Below, one piece after another: positions 18,981 to 29,073 of a stretch of 64,000 nt of DNA (positions are counted from its first letter, which is position 1; the number at the start of each line of letters is the position of its first letter). The stretch is taken from contig NZ_CP073754.1 of NCBI RefSeq assembly GCF_018734325.1, positions 868,001 through 932,000 of the forward strand. The letters are read 5' to 3'. The position numbers were made by a program, and so were the translations under genes. Source of the DNA: Methylomonas paludis. Its GTDB lineage: Bacteria > Pseudomonadota > Gammaproteobacteria > Methylococcales > Methylomonadaceae. The notes beneath the pieces were generated by a model, which was not told the DNA's origin, ran no database searches, and was given only the letters and a program-made list of their open reading frames with translations.

Positions 18981-20057
18981 GTGAACTTAAACGACTCCCA
19001 AAAATGGCAGTTGCTGACCTTTACCGCCGTATTGGCCTGGCTGTTATACCAATTAGCCCCGGTATTAATGCCATTTGCCATAGCCGCCGGATTAGCCTAT
19101 CTCGGCGACCCGCTGGTCGATCGCCTGGAAATCCTCCAGTACCGCCGCTATCGGCTCAACCGCACCCAGGCCGTGCTGGTAGTATTTATCGGCTTATTTC
19201 TAATCATAGCCGGATTATTGATCATCGTCATACCCACAATCGAAGATCAAATCAGCGAATTTATCGACAAATTACCCGCCTCACTGGCCTGGATAAACCA
19301 CTCCGTCATCCCGGTGCTGCAAAAATACCTGGGCCGGGCCATCCGGCCAATCCAGACCGACCAACTGGCAACCCTGATCAGAAACCACTGGCAAACCGGC
19401 GGCGGCGTCACCGAAAACCTGATCATGTCCGTATCACATTCCGGCGCCGTCATTATCGGCTGGGTAATGAACCTGGTGTTAATCCCGGTGATAACCTTCT
19501 ACCTGTTACGCGACTGGGATGAATTGATACGCCAGATACACAAACTTTTCCCGCGTCGCTATACCGGCCTGATCGGCAAACTGGCTCAAGAGTCAGACGA
19601 AGTATTAGGCGCCTTCATGCGCGGACAATTCTACGTCATGCTGGTACTGGGACTGATCTACAGCATCGGCCTCTGGATAACCGGCCTGGAACTGGCCTTA
19701 TTAATCGGCATCCTGGCCGGCTTAATCAGCTTCATGCCCTATATGGGCGTAATAACCGGCATCAGCCTGGCCGGCATCGCCGCCTTATTACAATATCAAA
19801 ACGCCGCGCATCTAATGCCGGTGTTAATCGTATTTGCTGTCGGCCACGGCCTGGAAAGCATGGTCTTAACCCCCTGGCTGGTCGGCAACAAAATAGGCCT
19901 GCATCCGGTAGCCGTCATGTTTGCGGTCATGGCCTGCGGCCAGCTGTTCGGATTTTTAGGCGTATTACTGGCATTACCGCTGGCATCGGTGATAATGGTA
20001 CTGTTGCGGCATATCCACGAGCGTTATACCGACAGCCATTTTTACAGTACCTCATAG
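18981..20057 (+). CDS. AI-2E/PerM family transporter
   Basis: A 358-residue polytopic membrane protein of the AI-2E exporter/PerM/YdiK family with about seven to eight helices. The C-terminal half has the family pattern GILAGLISFMPYMGVITGISLAGIAAL and GNKIGLHPVAVMFAVMACGQLFGFLGVLLALPLASVIMVLLRHI. The start is GTG, 5 bp after the DedA stop. Some family members export autoinducer-2; others act as Na+/H+ antiporters. The substrate here is undetermined. Confidence 0.88.
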   Translation: MNLNDSQKWQLLTFTAVLAWLLYQLAPVLMPFAIAAGLAYLGDPLVDRLEILQYRRYRLNRTQAVLVVFIGLFLIIAGLLIIVIPTIEDQISEFIDKLPASLAWINHSVIPVLQKYLGRAIRPIQTDQLATLIRNHWQTGGGVTENLIMSVSHSGAVIIGWVMNLVLIPVITFYLLRDWDELIRQIHKLFPRRYTGLIGKLAQESDEVLGAFMRGQFYVMLVLGLIYSIGLWITGLELALLIGILAGLISFMPYMGVITGISLAGIAALLQYQNAAHLMPVLIVFAVGHGLESMVLTPWLVGNKIGLHPVAVMFAVMACGQLFGFLGVLLALPLASVIMVLLRHIHERYTDSHFYSTS

Positions 20058-20110
20058 CTTAAAAGCCCAGATGGGGTACTGCTTCACAATAATAAAAAAT
20101 GAGGTTTAAT

Positions 20111-20341
20111 ATGCGTTTAAATGATGATTTGGTGGCCGAAATTAGATTTCTGTCCTTGTTTAACCTGGCCTCCCATCAGGAAGGGGTCAAAGTCCACAGC
20201 AGCGCCGACCCGGAACTGATAACAGCCGCCAAACGCCTGTATGACAAAGGCATTATTACCCAGGACGATGGCGGGTATCTGACCGACCTCGGCGTGGAAC
20301 TGGCTGAACACACCCAAAAAGTGCTGACCATCCTGCAATAA
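20111..20341 (+). CDS. TIGR02647-like small conserved protein
   Basis: 76 residues (MRLNDDLVAEIRFLSLFNLASHQEGVKVHSSADPELITAAKRLYDKG...) matching my recollection of the TIGR02647 family of short gammaproteobacterial proteins (LFNLxxxQEGIKVHxxADPxLxxAxxRLYDKGLITQxDGGYLTxLG). Function is not known. I prefer ATG 20111 over 20099 because GAGG lies at the right distance before it. The C-terminal half looks like a winged helix. It is convergent with the multicopper oxidase gene. Confidence 0.75.
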   Translation: MRLNDDLVAEIRFLSLFNLASHQEGVKVHSSADPELITAAKRLYDKGIITQDDGGYLTDLGVELAEHTQKVLTILQ

Positions 20342-20347
20342 GCCGCC

Positions 20348-20387
20348 CCAACCCGGCTACGGAATACCCAATCCGCAGCCGGGTTGG
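20348..20387. terminator. bidirectional hairpin between convergent genes
   Basis: CCAACCCGGCT pairs exactly with AGCCGGGTTGG around an 18-base loop, between the stops of two convergent genes. No T-run follows on either strand, so terminator function is plausible but not certain. Confidence 0.4.
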
Positions 20388-20391
20388 CCAA

Positions 20392-22470
20392 CTAAAAATG
20401 CTGATGCGGATTAGCCGGAACCATCGGCGCCTCAGCAGAACTGGCCACCCGCACCGTTGCCATCATCCCGCCATCCTCATGTTCCAAAATATGGCAATGG
20501 AACACAAAATCACCCGCAATCGCAAAAGGAATCTCCACCTCAACCGGAGCCGTTACACAAGCGCCGCTGCGCCAACTCGCCACCGTACCGTCACAACCCG
20601 TGTTCCCGGTCAGCACCGGCACACTATCCTGCAAAATACCGCCGACATTTTCCCCCGCACTTAAACCAGCAATTTCGCCCTTAGCCAAAACCCGGAATTT
20701 AGTTTGATGAATGTGAAAATTATGATCTTCCCCGGTCAAATTAACCACCTGCCAATGTTCATATACCGGTGCATTACCCCCAGCCAAAGGTAAACAAATA
20801 CTCTTAGCCGCATCAGGAAAAGCCGACACATCCTGAAAACTGCCCGGCACAGCATGCCCATATTCATCCACCAACTCAAAGCCAATGCCAAAATTGCTGC
20901 TCAGCGGATAGCCAAAGAAAATCCGCCGCTTCCAACCGCTGGGTAAAGGCTTGCAGGCCGCCCCCATCGCCCAGCTCGGAACCACCGTCTGATTAGCCGC
21001 CGCCAATTCTTCAGCAATCGCATTAAACTGCAAACCACCGGCATCATGCTTGTGATCAAACACCTCAAGTGCAGCACTACTACGCCCGGCAGCATTACCG
21101 GAAAAATTGACCTGCGCCAAATTAACCGCCGGCCACTCATCACCATTCCACCCCGTAGCATAGCCGACAGATTTAAATATAGCCTGACTGCCGTCAGCCC
21201 TGATCACATTACCTTGTCCATCCCGATTCACCACCCATATCTCAGCCCGGCTGGCAGGCATCATATGCAGACTGGTCGCACACACCGCAGCCGGAGTTCG
21301 GGCCGAAATACCCGGACAGGCAACCGGACGGAACTTAGCCCCGCCGATTTGTTTCAGCTCCCCTTGACTAATACCGGCAGCCGGTGTCACGCTGATACCA
21401 TCAATCGACAGCACCTGAATCGGCATCGCACCACTAGCAGCCGATTTACCATTACGGCTTTTCGACAACTGCAACTCATAAGTAGCACTGCCGGAAGCAT
21501 TAGTAATCCGCCAAATTTGCCCGGCCGAATTAACCGAGATAGTCGGATTCAATTGGCCATTAACCGTAAAATACCATTTGCCGCCGGTATCACTATTGCA
21601 CACCCCGGCAACAGAAGAAGGCACAGTGCAAAAGTCAGGATCCTCTTCATCATTCACAGATTTATCGGCATTAACCTGAATATCCTTAAGAATTAAATGG
21701 CGGACACCAATATTAGCCGCCATGCCCGGCAGATAATCATCCACCTGGCCTATAGTAATAATCCCCGATAAACCCGCCGAAATCTGATTCAAAGAAATAC
21801 CGTGGGCATGGGGATGAAACCAGAACAAACCGGAAGGATGACTGGCCGGAATCTTAATCTGATAATCCGTCGTATCAGTCCGCACATCCCCATGCACATG
21901 CGAACTAGGCATAAACTCAGGCGGCCCATTCGCCGAATTAAACGTTAACACAAACACCGAATCGCCGAATAAAGCCTGGGAGGCCGAAGGGGAGGGCCGA
22001 TTCGGCGATACCAGCATGCCGTGGGTATGAATATTAGTCGGATTTTGCGCCAAGAACTCTCCACCCGGTTCCTCACTGTGGGCAGAATCAACGATCCTTG
22101 GCAACTGGTTGACAAAATGCACATTCAAAGTATCGCCGGGATTAAGCTGCAAGCGCGCGCCGCCGTAAGGATTGGCATTGGTTTTGCCGGCCAGACAGGC
22201 ATTGCCGGCACTGTATTTGCGCAGACAAATCTCATAAGCCCAGCCCGTCACCCCCGCCAAAGCCGTAACCGCTGCCGGCTTGGCAATCATCAGCAAATCC
22301 AGACTCCTGCTCTGACTGTCGCTGGTAAAAACCGGCGGATCGGTCAACTCACCAGCAGCAGCAAACCGGCCGCCCATCCCAACAGCCAACACACTACCCA
22401 CTAAAAGCGGCAATACCAAACCAACTTTTCCGAAAAAACGCTTTTTAACATTCGGCAAACTATTCATCAT
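20392..22470 (-). CDS. exported multicopper oxidase
   Basis: A 692-residue periplasmic or extracellular copper oxidase that couples substrate oxidation (metal ions, phenols or bilirubin-like compounds) to O2 reduction. The four copper motifs are present in order: HTHG, HPHAHG, HIHQTKF and HCHILEHEDGGMM; the last holds the T1 copper ligands with Met. A signal peptide spans about residues 12-40. It is longer than CueO or CotA (about 500 residues) because of inserts between the cupredoxin domains. The gene lies downstream of the iron-uptake cluster on the same strand, separated from it by a 100-bp tandem repeat array. Substrate is unknown. Confidence 0.88.
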   Translation of the reverse strand: MMNSLPNVKKRFFGKVGLVLPLLVGSVLAVGMGGRFAAAGELTDPPVFTSDSQSRSLDLLMIAKPAAVTALAGVTGWAYEICLRKYSAGNACLAGKTNANPYGGARLQLNPGDTLNVHFVNQLPRIVDSAHSEEPGGEFLAQNPTNIHTHGMLVSPNRPSPSASQALFGDSVFVLTFNSANGPPEFMPSSHVHGDVRTDTTDYQIKIPASHPSGLFWFHPHAHGISLNQISAGLSGIITIGQVDDYLPGMAANIGVRHLILKDIQVNADKSVNDEEDPDFCTVPSSVAGVCNSDTGGKWYFTVNGQLNPTISVNSAGQIWRITNASGSATYELQLSKSRNGKSAASGAMPIQVLSIDGISVTPAAGISQGELKQIGGAKFRPVACPGISARTPAAVCATSLHMMPASRAEIWVVNRDGQGNVIRADGSQAIFKSVGYATGWNGDEWPAVNLAQVNFSGNAAGRSSAALEVFDHKHDAGGLQFNAIAEELAAANQTVVPSWAMGAACKPLPSGWKRRIFFGYPLSSNFGIGFELVDEYGHAVPGSFQDVSAFPDAAKSICLPLAGGNAPVYEHWQVVNLTGEDHNFHIHQTKFRVLAKGEIAGLSAGENVGGILQDSVPVLTGNTGCDGTVASWRSGACVTAPVEVEIPFAIAGDFVFHCHILEHEDGGMMATVRVASSAEAPMVPANPHQHF

Positions 22471-22511
22471 CTATCCCAGCTCATTAATGTAAAAAATAGG
22501 TATAACCATTA

Positions 22512-23190
22512 GTAGCCTCGATGCAGCAACGCGGAATCGAGGATTCGCAGCCAATAGCACCAATATCGCCTCACACCCTCCCATTGCCACAGTACCAGCA
22601 GGATGGCCTCTGTAGCCTCGATGCAGCAACGCGGAATCGAGGATTCGCGCCAATAGCACCAATATCGCCTCACACCCTCCCATTGCCACAGTACCAGTAG
22701 GATGGCCTCTGTAGCCTCGATGCAGCAACGCGGAATCGAGGATTCGTAGCCAATAGCACCAATATCGCCTCACACCCTCCCATTGCCACATTACCAGCAG
22801 GATGGCCTCTGTAGCCTCGATGCAGCAACGCGGAATCGAGGATTCGTAGCCAATAGCACCAATATCGCCTCACACCCTCCCATTGCCACATTACCAGCAG
22901 GATGGCCCCTGTAGCCTCGATGCAGCAACGCGGAATCGAGGATTCGTAGCCAATAGCACCAATATCGCCTCACACCTTCCCATTGCCACAGTACCAGCAG
23001 GATGGCCTCTGTAGCCTCGATGCAGCAACGCGGAATCGAGGACTCGCAGCCAATTGGCTCCAATATCGCCTCACATCCTCCCATTGCCACAGTACCAGCA
23101 GGATGGCCCCTGTAGCCTCGATGCAGCAACGCGGAATCGAGGATTCGCGCCAATAGCACCAATATCGCCTCACACCTTCCCATTGCCACA
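22512..23190. repeat. tandem array of family A, seven ~100-bp units
   Basis: Seven copies start at about 22512, 22612, 22711, 22811, 22911, 23011 and 23112. Each has the hairpin core cctcgatgcagcaacgcgg ... atcgagg and a nearly invariant spacer (caatatcgcctcacacc, ccattgccaca, gtaccagcaggatgg). The open frames it creates are repetitive artefacts. A family C fragment (about 23197-23230) follows. It fills the gap between the PKHD hydroxylase and the multicopper oxidase. Confidence 0.85.
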
Positions 23191-23247
23191 GTACCAGTAG
23201 AATGTCCTAAACGCAGTGCAGCGCATCATGCCCACCCCTTATGCCCC

Positions 23248-23928
23248 TCACACCTCCGCCCATTGCCGCAGCAAATTGTGATAACAAGCCGCCAGCCTCA
23301 GCAATTCCGGATGCTCCAAACTATCCGCCAAACAGCAATGCAAACCAATAATTGCCTGATCCATATCGTATAAAAGCTGACGCTGCGCCGGATCTCGCAC
23401 CATACTTTGCAACCAAAAAAAACAGGCATTGCGCACCCCGCCCCTCACCGGCACCACCCTGTGCAGACTGCTGGATGGATACAGCACCAAATCACCAGCC
23501 GGCAATTTCACCTGATGCGTGCCATAGGTATCGGCAATAACCAATTCACCACCCTCATAATCCTCAGGTTCAGACAAAAACAAAGTCACCGACAAATCGG
23601 TGCGGATCGGATTAACACTGCCGCGTATGGCATTGTCCACGTGATAACCAAAGCTCATCCCACTGCTATAACAATTAAACAAGGGCGGATAAATCCGCCG
23701 CGGTAAAGCCGCACTGCAAAATTGCTCACAACGCTGCAAAGCCGTTAAAACCACAGCGCCCATTTCCGCCGCTAACGGCGACTGTTCCGCAATTTGCAGA
23801 TTATTCTTCACCAGAGTCGATTGATAACCGGCAGTGACCCGGCCATCCACCCAATCAGCCTGCCCAAACAACTGCCGAAGCTGTTGCAATTCCGCAGTGT
23901 TTAACACCTTCTCAATATGTAACAGCAT
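23248..23928 (-). CDS. piuC: PKHD-type Fe(II)/2-oxoglutarate hydroxylase, PiuC/YbiX-like
   Basis: A 226-residue Fe(II)- and 2-oxoglutarate-dependent oxygenase of the YbiX/PiuC group, usually iron-starvation induced beside a TonB receptor. The iron ligands fit H-x-D in FGYHVDNAIRG and the distal H in SSSLHRVVPVRGG, with the Arg that binds 2-oxoglutarate downstream. Other family blocks are DLSVTLFLSEPEDYEGGELVI and LVLYPSSSLHRV. The substrate is not established for the family. It lies 41 bp after the Sel1 gene and belongs to the same operon. Confidence 0.92.
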   Translation of the reverse strand: MLLHIEKVLNTAELQQLRQLFGQADWVDGRVTAGYQSTLVKNNLQIAEQSPLAAEMGAVVLTALQRCEQFCSAALPRRIYPPLFNCYSSGMSFGYHVDNAIRGSVNPIRTDLSVTLFLSEPEDYEGGELVIADTYGTHQVKLPAGDLVLYPSSSLHRVVPVRGGVRNACFFWLQSMVRDPAQRQLLYDMDQAIIGLHCCLADSLEHPELLRLAACYHNLLRQWAEV

Positions 23929-23969
23929 AAAATACCCAGTTTGGAGTCAATGATAAGCACATCACCAGT

Positions 23970-24881
23970 CTAACTGGCCGCCAGATTCGCCGACTCGCGG
24001 CTAAGCGCCTCAGCACGCTGCAGCCAGAATTCCGCCTTATCCAGCTCAGGCTTGCCGGCCCCCGCCGTCAGCAAAGCCTGAGCGTAGCGATAACAATCCT
24101 GGGCATCACCGTGTTCACAACAGTATTCCAGCGCCGTCAAACCAAACGCTTGCAGTTCGGCATCCCGGCTGGCCCTCAACACATTAGCAACCGTTCGGCG
24201 TACATTCTGGGTACCGTTCCGCGCTGCCTGCAAAAACCACTCGGCGGCGGCCTGGGTTTGTCCGGTATCCGCCAAAACACTGGCCCAATTGAACTGACCG
24301 CGAAAATAACCGCTTTCAGCCGACTTTTGATACCAGTGATAAGCCATACTCATATCACGCGCCACCCCCCAGCCTTCCTCATAACAGCGCGCCAGCAAAT
24401 TCATCGCCCTGCCGTGGCCCTGAGTCACCGCCTGGCCATACCAGAAAAATGCCCGATACAAATCACGCTGCGTACCATTACCATCCAGATAACAATGGCC
24501 CAGGTTATACTGCGCCCAGGCATTAGCCAGTTGCGCCGCACGCAGATAATGCTGAAAAGCCAGCTCAGGATTCACCATCACCCCCCAGCCGTTTTCGTAA
24601 CAACGGCCCAGCATATTGATAGCATCATCATCACCGCTGTCGGCAGCACGTTGAAACCAGGTAACAGCCGCCGCCGGGTTTTTGCTCAGCCCCTGGCCTT
24701 CCAGCAACATTCGCCCCAAACGGATCTGCGCCGCCGTAATACCCTGCATCGCCGCCATGCGTATCCATACCGAAGCTTCTTTGGGGTGGTCGCTCAACAC
24801 CTGCCGCAACTGACTGTCGCTCATCTCCAGCAGCTTGCCGACATACAGATCAGGCAGCCGTAAACACTGAGTGTTTTGCAT
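23970..24881 (-). CDS. Sel1-repeat (TPR-like) protein
   Basis: 303 residues made mostly of Sel1-like repeats (A..WF..AA..G...A...LG.CY..G.GV), about six of them between residues 40 and 215. They form a solenoid for protein-protein contacts. There is no signal peptide, so it is likely cytoplasmic. Its place between a TonB siderophore receptor and a PiuC-type hydroxylase matches the Pseudomonas aeruginosa piuA/piuC/PA4516 neighbourhood, so it is probably iron-regulated through the upstream Fur site. Partner unknown. Confidence 0.85.
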   Translation of the reverse strand: MQNTQCLRLPDLYVGKLLEMSDSQLRQVLSDHPKEASVWIRMAAMQGITAAQIRLGRMLLEGQGLSKNPAAAVTWFQRAADSGDDDAINMLGRCYENGWGVMVNPELAFQHYLRAAQLANAWAQYNLGHCYLDGNGTQRDLYRAFFWYGQAVTQGHGRAMNLLARCYEEGWGVARDMSMAYHWYQKSAESGYFRGQFNWASVLADTGQTQAAAEWFLQAARNGTQNVRRTVANVLRASRDAELQAFGLTALEYCCEHGDAQDCYRYAQALLTAGAGKPELDKAEFWLQRAEALSRESANLAAS

Positions 24882-24892
24882 ACGGATCCCCC

Positions 24893-27088
24893 TTAAAACG
24901 TCACATTCACAGTCAGCATGCCGGTGCGCCCCGGCCCAGGTACCGCATGACTTTCCGAGGCGCTGGAATAATAAGCGCTCTGCAAATAATACTTATTCAG
25001 CACATTATCCAGATTCAACTGCAGATTAACATTCCTGGAAACCTGGTAAGACATCATCATATTCCACAGCGCATAACCCGCCATTTGCGCAGAATTATCC
25101 GGCGATGCGAAGCGCGGGCCATACACATAAACGCCGCTGCCCAGCTTCAACTCATCCAGTAGCGCATAAGTCGTCCACAGGTTATAAGTGTCGCTGGCCA
25201 CATTGGGCACCTTATTCCCGGCTTCACTCAAACCGGTATCCGCATTAATCCCATTCACAATCAAGGCATTCAGATGGGTGTAACCAGTATTGATTTCCCA
25301 ATTTTGACTAATCCGACCATTCAAAGTGAGTTCCACGCCTCTGGAACGCTCACCAAAACTCACTGCCTGCAAAGTCGGATCATCAGGATCAGCCACCCGC
25401 ACATTGTCGGCCTCAATTTGGAACAAAGCCGCATTCAGCGACAGCCTGCCGTCTAGCAGACTCAGCTTGCCGCCCAGTTCCAGATTAGTGGTTTTTTGCG
25501 GCGTCAGCGCAGTGTGAGAGGGGGCCAGCGTTAAATACTGAATAGCCGGGTTATAGGAAGTACCATAAGAAAAATAATAACTTTGCGTCTCAACAGGCTT
25601 AAAAACCAAAGCCGCCCGTGGACTGAACAAAGAATTGGTTTCGGTATAGCCATTACCGGAAGTGCTCTCGTAAAATTTAGAAATAAAGTGATCAAAATTT
25701 ACCCCTCCCACCACATCCCATTGCTCAGTCAGATGCAGGGTATCCAATGCATAGACATTGATATCGTCGCCCCGCGAACCGGGTTGGCCGACCAATGGCT
25801 GAGCGCCGCTAATAATCTGCTGCGGGTTAGGGTTTAATAGCGAAGTTGGCGTCAAATCATTGACCTGATCGTCATAACGATAAGTATTCATAGTCTCCCG
25901 GCTCAAACCCAACCCGGTCGCCAGATCATGCTTAAACCCACCGGTATTGAAACTGCTGCTCAAATTAAGCCGGTCTGCCAGCAAAGTCGTGGTACCCGAA
26001 CTGCTGGGCCGATCCCGATAAACCATAATTTGGTCAAGCGGCGTACCCGGTAAAGGCACCACCGTAAAATCATTCGCCAAAGTCGGCGCGGTAACCTGAT
26101 AATTAAAACCATAATTGCCGTAACGAAAAGTATTGGACAGCTTGAATTTGGAGCTGAAGCTATGCTCAAAACTCGCCGTTACCACATCCGTAGTAGTCTG
26201 GGTGTGGTCATAATTAGCCAGGCCATAATAATTACTGCGCGACACCGGAGCCGGCGCCCCCCACAAAAACGGAATACCATAATCAGGAATATTATTCTCT
26301 TCCTGATGCAGATAGCTCAGCGTTAAGCGGCTGGGGCCATCCATGCCGAAACTGATGGATGGCGCAAAACCAAAGCGCTGATTCAACACCACATCCCGAT
26401 CCGCCACGTTGGAACGCTCACCCATCACCGCCAAACGCACAGCGGTACCGGAATTAATCACCGCATTAAAATCCCCGGTACCGCGCGCCAAAGCATTGGT
26501 ACCGCCTTTCAGCGCAAAAGAGTTCAGCGTCGTATTGATAGGCAGCTTGCTTTCCTGATTCACAATCCCGGCCGTCGAACCATAGCCGAACTGAACGGAT
26601 GAAGAGCCTTTGATCACATCAACCGACTCCAGATTAAAACTATCCCGGGTATAGTTGCCGGGGTCACGCAAACCATCCATAAAAAAGCCGTTTTGCACCA
26701 CCAAACCCCGCAGATTGACATTATCGCCATGCGCACCGCCTTCACCGGAATTCAGCGTGATGCCCGGCACATTACGCAAAGCATCCTGCAGCCGGGTGAT
26801 AGACTGAGATTGGATTTGCTCCTTATCAATAACATCTATAGCCTGCGGAATATCCTGAACCGGCGCCGAATATAAATCCAGATTCAACTTGCGCAGATTA
26901 TTACTTTCAGCCGTGCCGCTGCTTTCTTCGACATTCACCTCCGGCAATACCGTGTCATCCGCCTGCGTTGCCGAGGAAAACCAACCGGATGCCGCAATGC
27001 CGAACACAGTTGCCCCAATATACTTGGCAGGCGGGTGGTCGGCATCAACATGACGATTTTTACTATGAGGGTAACTATTGATCAGCAT
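24893..27088 (-). CDS. TonB-dependent siderophore receptor, PiuA/Fiu-like
   Basis: A 731-residue outer-membrane receptor importing a ferric siderophore with TonB energy. The signal region (about residues 1-42) is followed by a plug domain with IPQAIDVIDKEQIQSQSITRLQDALRNVPGI and LRGLVVQNGFFMDGLRD. The beta-barrel then ends with the family terminus (NLQLNLDNVLNKYYLQSAYY...GPGRTGMLTVNVTF, terminal Phe). The order receptor, Sel1 protein, PKHD hydroxylase resembles the piuA cluster, whose receptors take up catecholates. The actual ligand is inferred only. A perfect Fur palindrome lies about 60 bp upstream. Confidence 0.92.
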   Translation of the reverse strand: MLINSYPHSKNRHVDADHPPAKYIGATVFGIAASGWFSSATQADDTVLPEVNVEESSGTAESNNLRKLNLDLYSAPVQDIPQAIDVIDKEQIQSQSITRLQDALRNVPGITLNSGEGGAHGDNVNLRGLVVQNGFFMDGLRDPGNYTRDSFNLESVDVIKGSSSVQFGYGSTAGIVNQESKLPINTTLNSFALKGGTNALARGTGDFNAVINSGTAVRLAVMGERSNVADRDVVLNQRFGFAPSISFGMDGPSRLTLSYLHQEENNIPDYGIPFLWGAPAPVSRSNYYGLANYDHTQTTTDVVTASFEHSFSSKFKLSNTFRYGNYGFNYQVTAPTLANDFTVVPLPGTPLDQIMVYRDRPSSSGTTTLLADRLNLSSSFNTGGFKHDLATGLGLSRETMNTYRYDDQVNDLTPTSLLNPNPQQIISGAQPLVGQPGSRGDDINVYALDTLHLTEQWDVVGGVNFDHFISKFYESTSGNGYTETNSLFSPRAALVFKPVETQSYYFSYGTSYNPAIQYLTLAPSHTALTPQKTTNLELGGKLSLLDGRLSLNAALFQIEADNVRVADPDDPTLQAVSFGERSRGVELTLNGRISQNWEINTGYTHLNALIVNGINADTGLSEAGNKVPNVASDTYNLWTTYALLDELKLGSGVYVYGPRFASPDNSAQMAGYALWNMMMSYQVSRNVNLQLNLDNVLNKYYLQSAYYSSASESHAVPGPGRTGMLTVNVTF

Positions 27089-27150
27089 CGTAAAGTCTCC
27101 GGAAGCGGTTAAGCTGAGGCATCAGCAGGTCAGGCAAAACATTTGTTGCT

Positions 27151-27169
27151 AATGATAATGATTATCATT
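27151..27169 (-). promoter_or_regulatory. Fur box
   Basis: AATGATAATGATTATCATT is a perfect 9-1-9 palindrome and an excellent match to the Fur consensus (GATAATGATAATCATTATC). It lies about 63 bp upstream of the receptor start codon, so the receptor/Sel1/PKHD operon should be repressed by Fe(II)-Fur and induced by iron limitation. Confidence 0.9.
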
Positions 27170-27288
27170 GGCAATGTAAAGCCGCGTTAAACTTTTCAGG
27201 AATTTTTCCTAAAAATTGAACTCACTGATTCAGCTTGGCAAAAAGACTTATAAAGACTAAGGTATATGCGGATTAGTCGGCGAGTTAG

Positions 27289-28228
27289 TCATGTAGACCG
27301 ACTTCGCCGTCAGGCCAGCCGGCAAAGTCCGCCCAATCGCCACCCGTAGCCTCGATGCAACGCAGTGGAATCGAGGAATTCACCGCACAGCCTTAATCCA
27401 ACCAAGGCCAGCGCAATACAACAACACCCTCCACCGCCTGAACCAAAATCAACCATTAACGCAAACATGGCCTTAATCAAAGCGACCACCATGTAGGGTG
27501 GCTTCGCCGCCAGGCAAGCCACCAAAACTTCGCGGGTGTTTGGTGTTTAGCTATCGCAAAACACCCGCAAACACAGCCTTCATCATCGCACCCCGTAGCC
27601 TCGATGCAACGCAGTGGAATCGAGGAATTCGCCGCACAGCCTTAATCCAACCAAGGCCAGCGCAATAACAATGCCCCACCAACCATTAACCCAAACACCC
27701 CCGCCATCGCCACCCGTAGCCTCGATGCAACGCAGTGGAATCGAGGGCTTCACCGCGTAGCCTTAATCCAACCAAGGCCAGCGCAATACAACAATGTCCC
27801 ACCAACCATTAACCAAACACCGCCCGCCATCGCCACCCGTAGCCTCGATGCAACGCAGTGGAATCGAGGGCTTCACCGCGTAGCCTTAATCCAACCAAGG
27901 CCAGCGCAATACAACAATGCCCCACCAACCATTAACCCAAACACAGCCCGCCATCGCCACCCGTAGCCTCGATGCAACGCAGTGGAATCGAGGAATTCAC
28001 CGCGCAGCCTTAATCAAACCAAGGCCAGCGCAATTCAACAACACCCTCCACCGCCTGAACCAAATTCAAACACCAAAAACAGCAAAATAGGCAGAACGGC
28101 ACCAATTCCCCCCAATAGCCGCGCCGGACTGCTTTAGATAAAGACTAAAACAACAGTTTGATGCTAAACTAAACTTAAAATAGTCTCGTACATAGTTAAA
28201 GTTAATTCCGGCAACAACCTCCCATACC
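27289..28228. repeat. family A array (five copies) with a family B element
   Basis: Family A cores (cctcgatgcaacgcagtgga...atcgagg) start at about 27346, 27595, 27716, 27839 and 27963; the last four are 121-124 bp apart with a shared spacer (ccttaatccaaccaaggcc, agcgcaat). A family B element (ggtggctt/aagccacc) lies at about 27493-27563 between copies one and two. No gene seen. The last ~150 bp should hold the promoter of the exopolysaccharide genes. Confidence 0.8.
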
Positions 28229-29047
28229 ATGACTAAATTTGCTACCGCTCGACTGCCTATCTGCTATATTGCTATATTACTGATCAGTATTTTTTGTCGG
28301 GCAGCTCTGGCCGAACCCAGCCCCGAAGACGATTACAGCTTAGGTGCCGGCGATATTATTAAAGTGCAGTTTTTCGAATCGCCCGCGCTTAACTCCGAAG
28401 TGCGTATCAGCGAATCAGGAACCGTCAATTTGCCCATGATAGGCAAATTAAATGTCGGCGGATTAAACACCGATGAAACCAGTCATTTAATCGAGGCAGC
28501 CTACCAGAATGCGGGATTGATCAAAAATGCCCATGTCTCGGTGATGATCACCCAATTCAACAGCCGTCAGGTGTCCGTATTGGGCCAGGTCAACAAACCC
28601 GGCAAATTTGTGCTGGATAAATACAGCACCGTCATCGATTTGCTGGCAACCGCCGGCGGTATTAACCCCAATGGCGGCAATAAAGCCTATTTAATCCGCA
28701 AAATAGATGGTCAAGAACAAAAAATAACCATAGATCTCAATGCGGTACTGGACAAACAGTCAGAAAAAAATGTCCAGGTATTAACCGGCGATATTATCTA
28801 TGTGCCGGATGCCGAAAAATACTACATATATGGCGAAGTGTTAAAAACCGGTATAATAAAACTTGAGCCCAATATGACAGTATTGCACGCCATATCTGCC
28901 GCAGGTGGAATAACAAGTAGAGGCTCATTACGGGGTGTCGAGCTCAAACGTCTGGATAAACAGGGTAACATTCAAACCCTGGATGTTGAATTAGACGAAC
29001 TTGTGCAGCCCAATGACGTCATCTATATTCCGGAAGGCTGGCTCTGA
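28229..29047 (+). CDS. polysaccharide export protein, EpsE/Wza-like
   Basis: A 272-residue exported protein of the outer-membrane polysaccharide export (OPX) family. A signal peptide spans about residues 1-28 and ends at AALAEP. The Poly_export domain (YSLGAGDIIKVQFFESPALNSEVRISESGTVNLPMIGKLNVGG) is followed by two SLBB domains (QVSVLGQVNKPGKFVL and YYIYGEVLKTGIIKL). It lacks the C-terminal helix that forms the pore in E. coli Wza. With the next genes it forms the export and chain-length module. Confidence 0.9.
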   Translation: MTKFATARLPICYIAILLISIFCRAALAEPSPEDDYSLGAGDIIKVQFFESPALNSEVRISESGTVNLPMIGKLNVGGLNTDETSHLIEAAYQNAGLIKNAHVSVMITQFNSRQVSVLGQVNKPGKFVLDKYSTVIDLLATAGGINPNGGNKAYLIRKIDGQEQKITIDLNAVLDKQSEKNVQVLTGDIIYVPDAEKYYIYGEVLKTGIIKLEPNMTVLHAISAAGGITSRGSLRGVELKRLDKQGNIQTLDVELDELVQPNDVIYIPEGWL

Positions 29048-29073
29048 TTCGATAACAAATTTGGATATTATCC

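Noticed and set aside
22471..23189. Overlapping minus-strand open frames with a repeated MWQWEGVRRYWCYW-type sequence
   Set aside because: They are the translation of the 100-bp tandem repeat; the same peptide recurs because the DNA recurs. There are no ribosome-binding sites and no non-repeat sequence.
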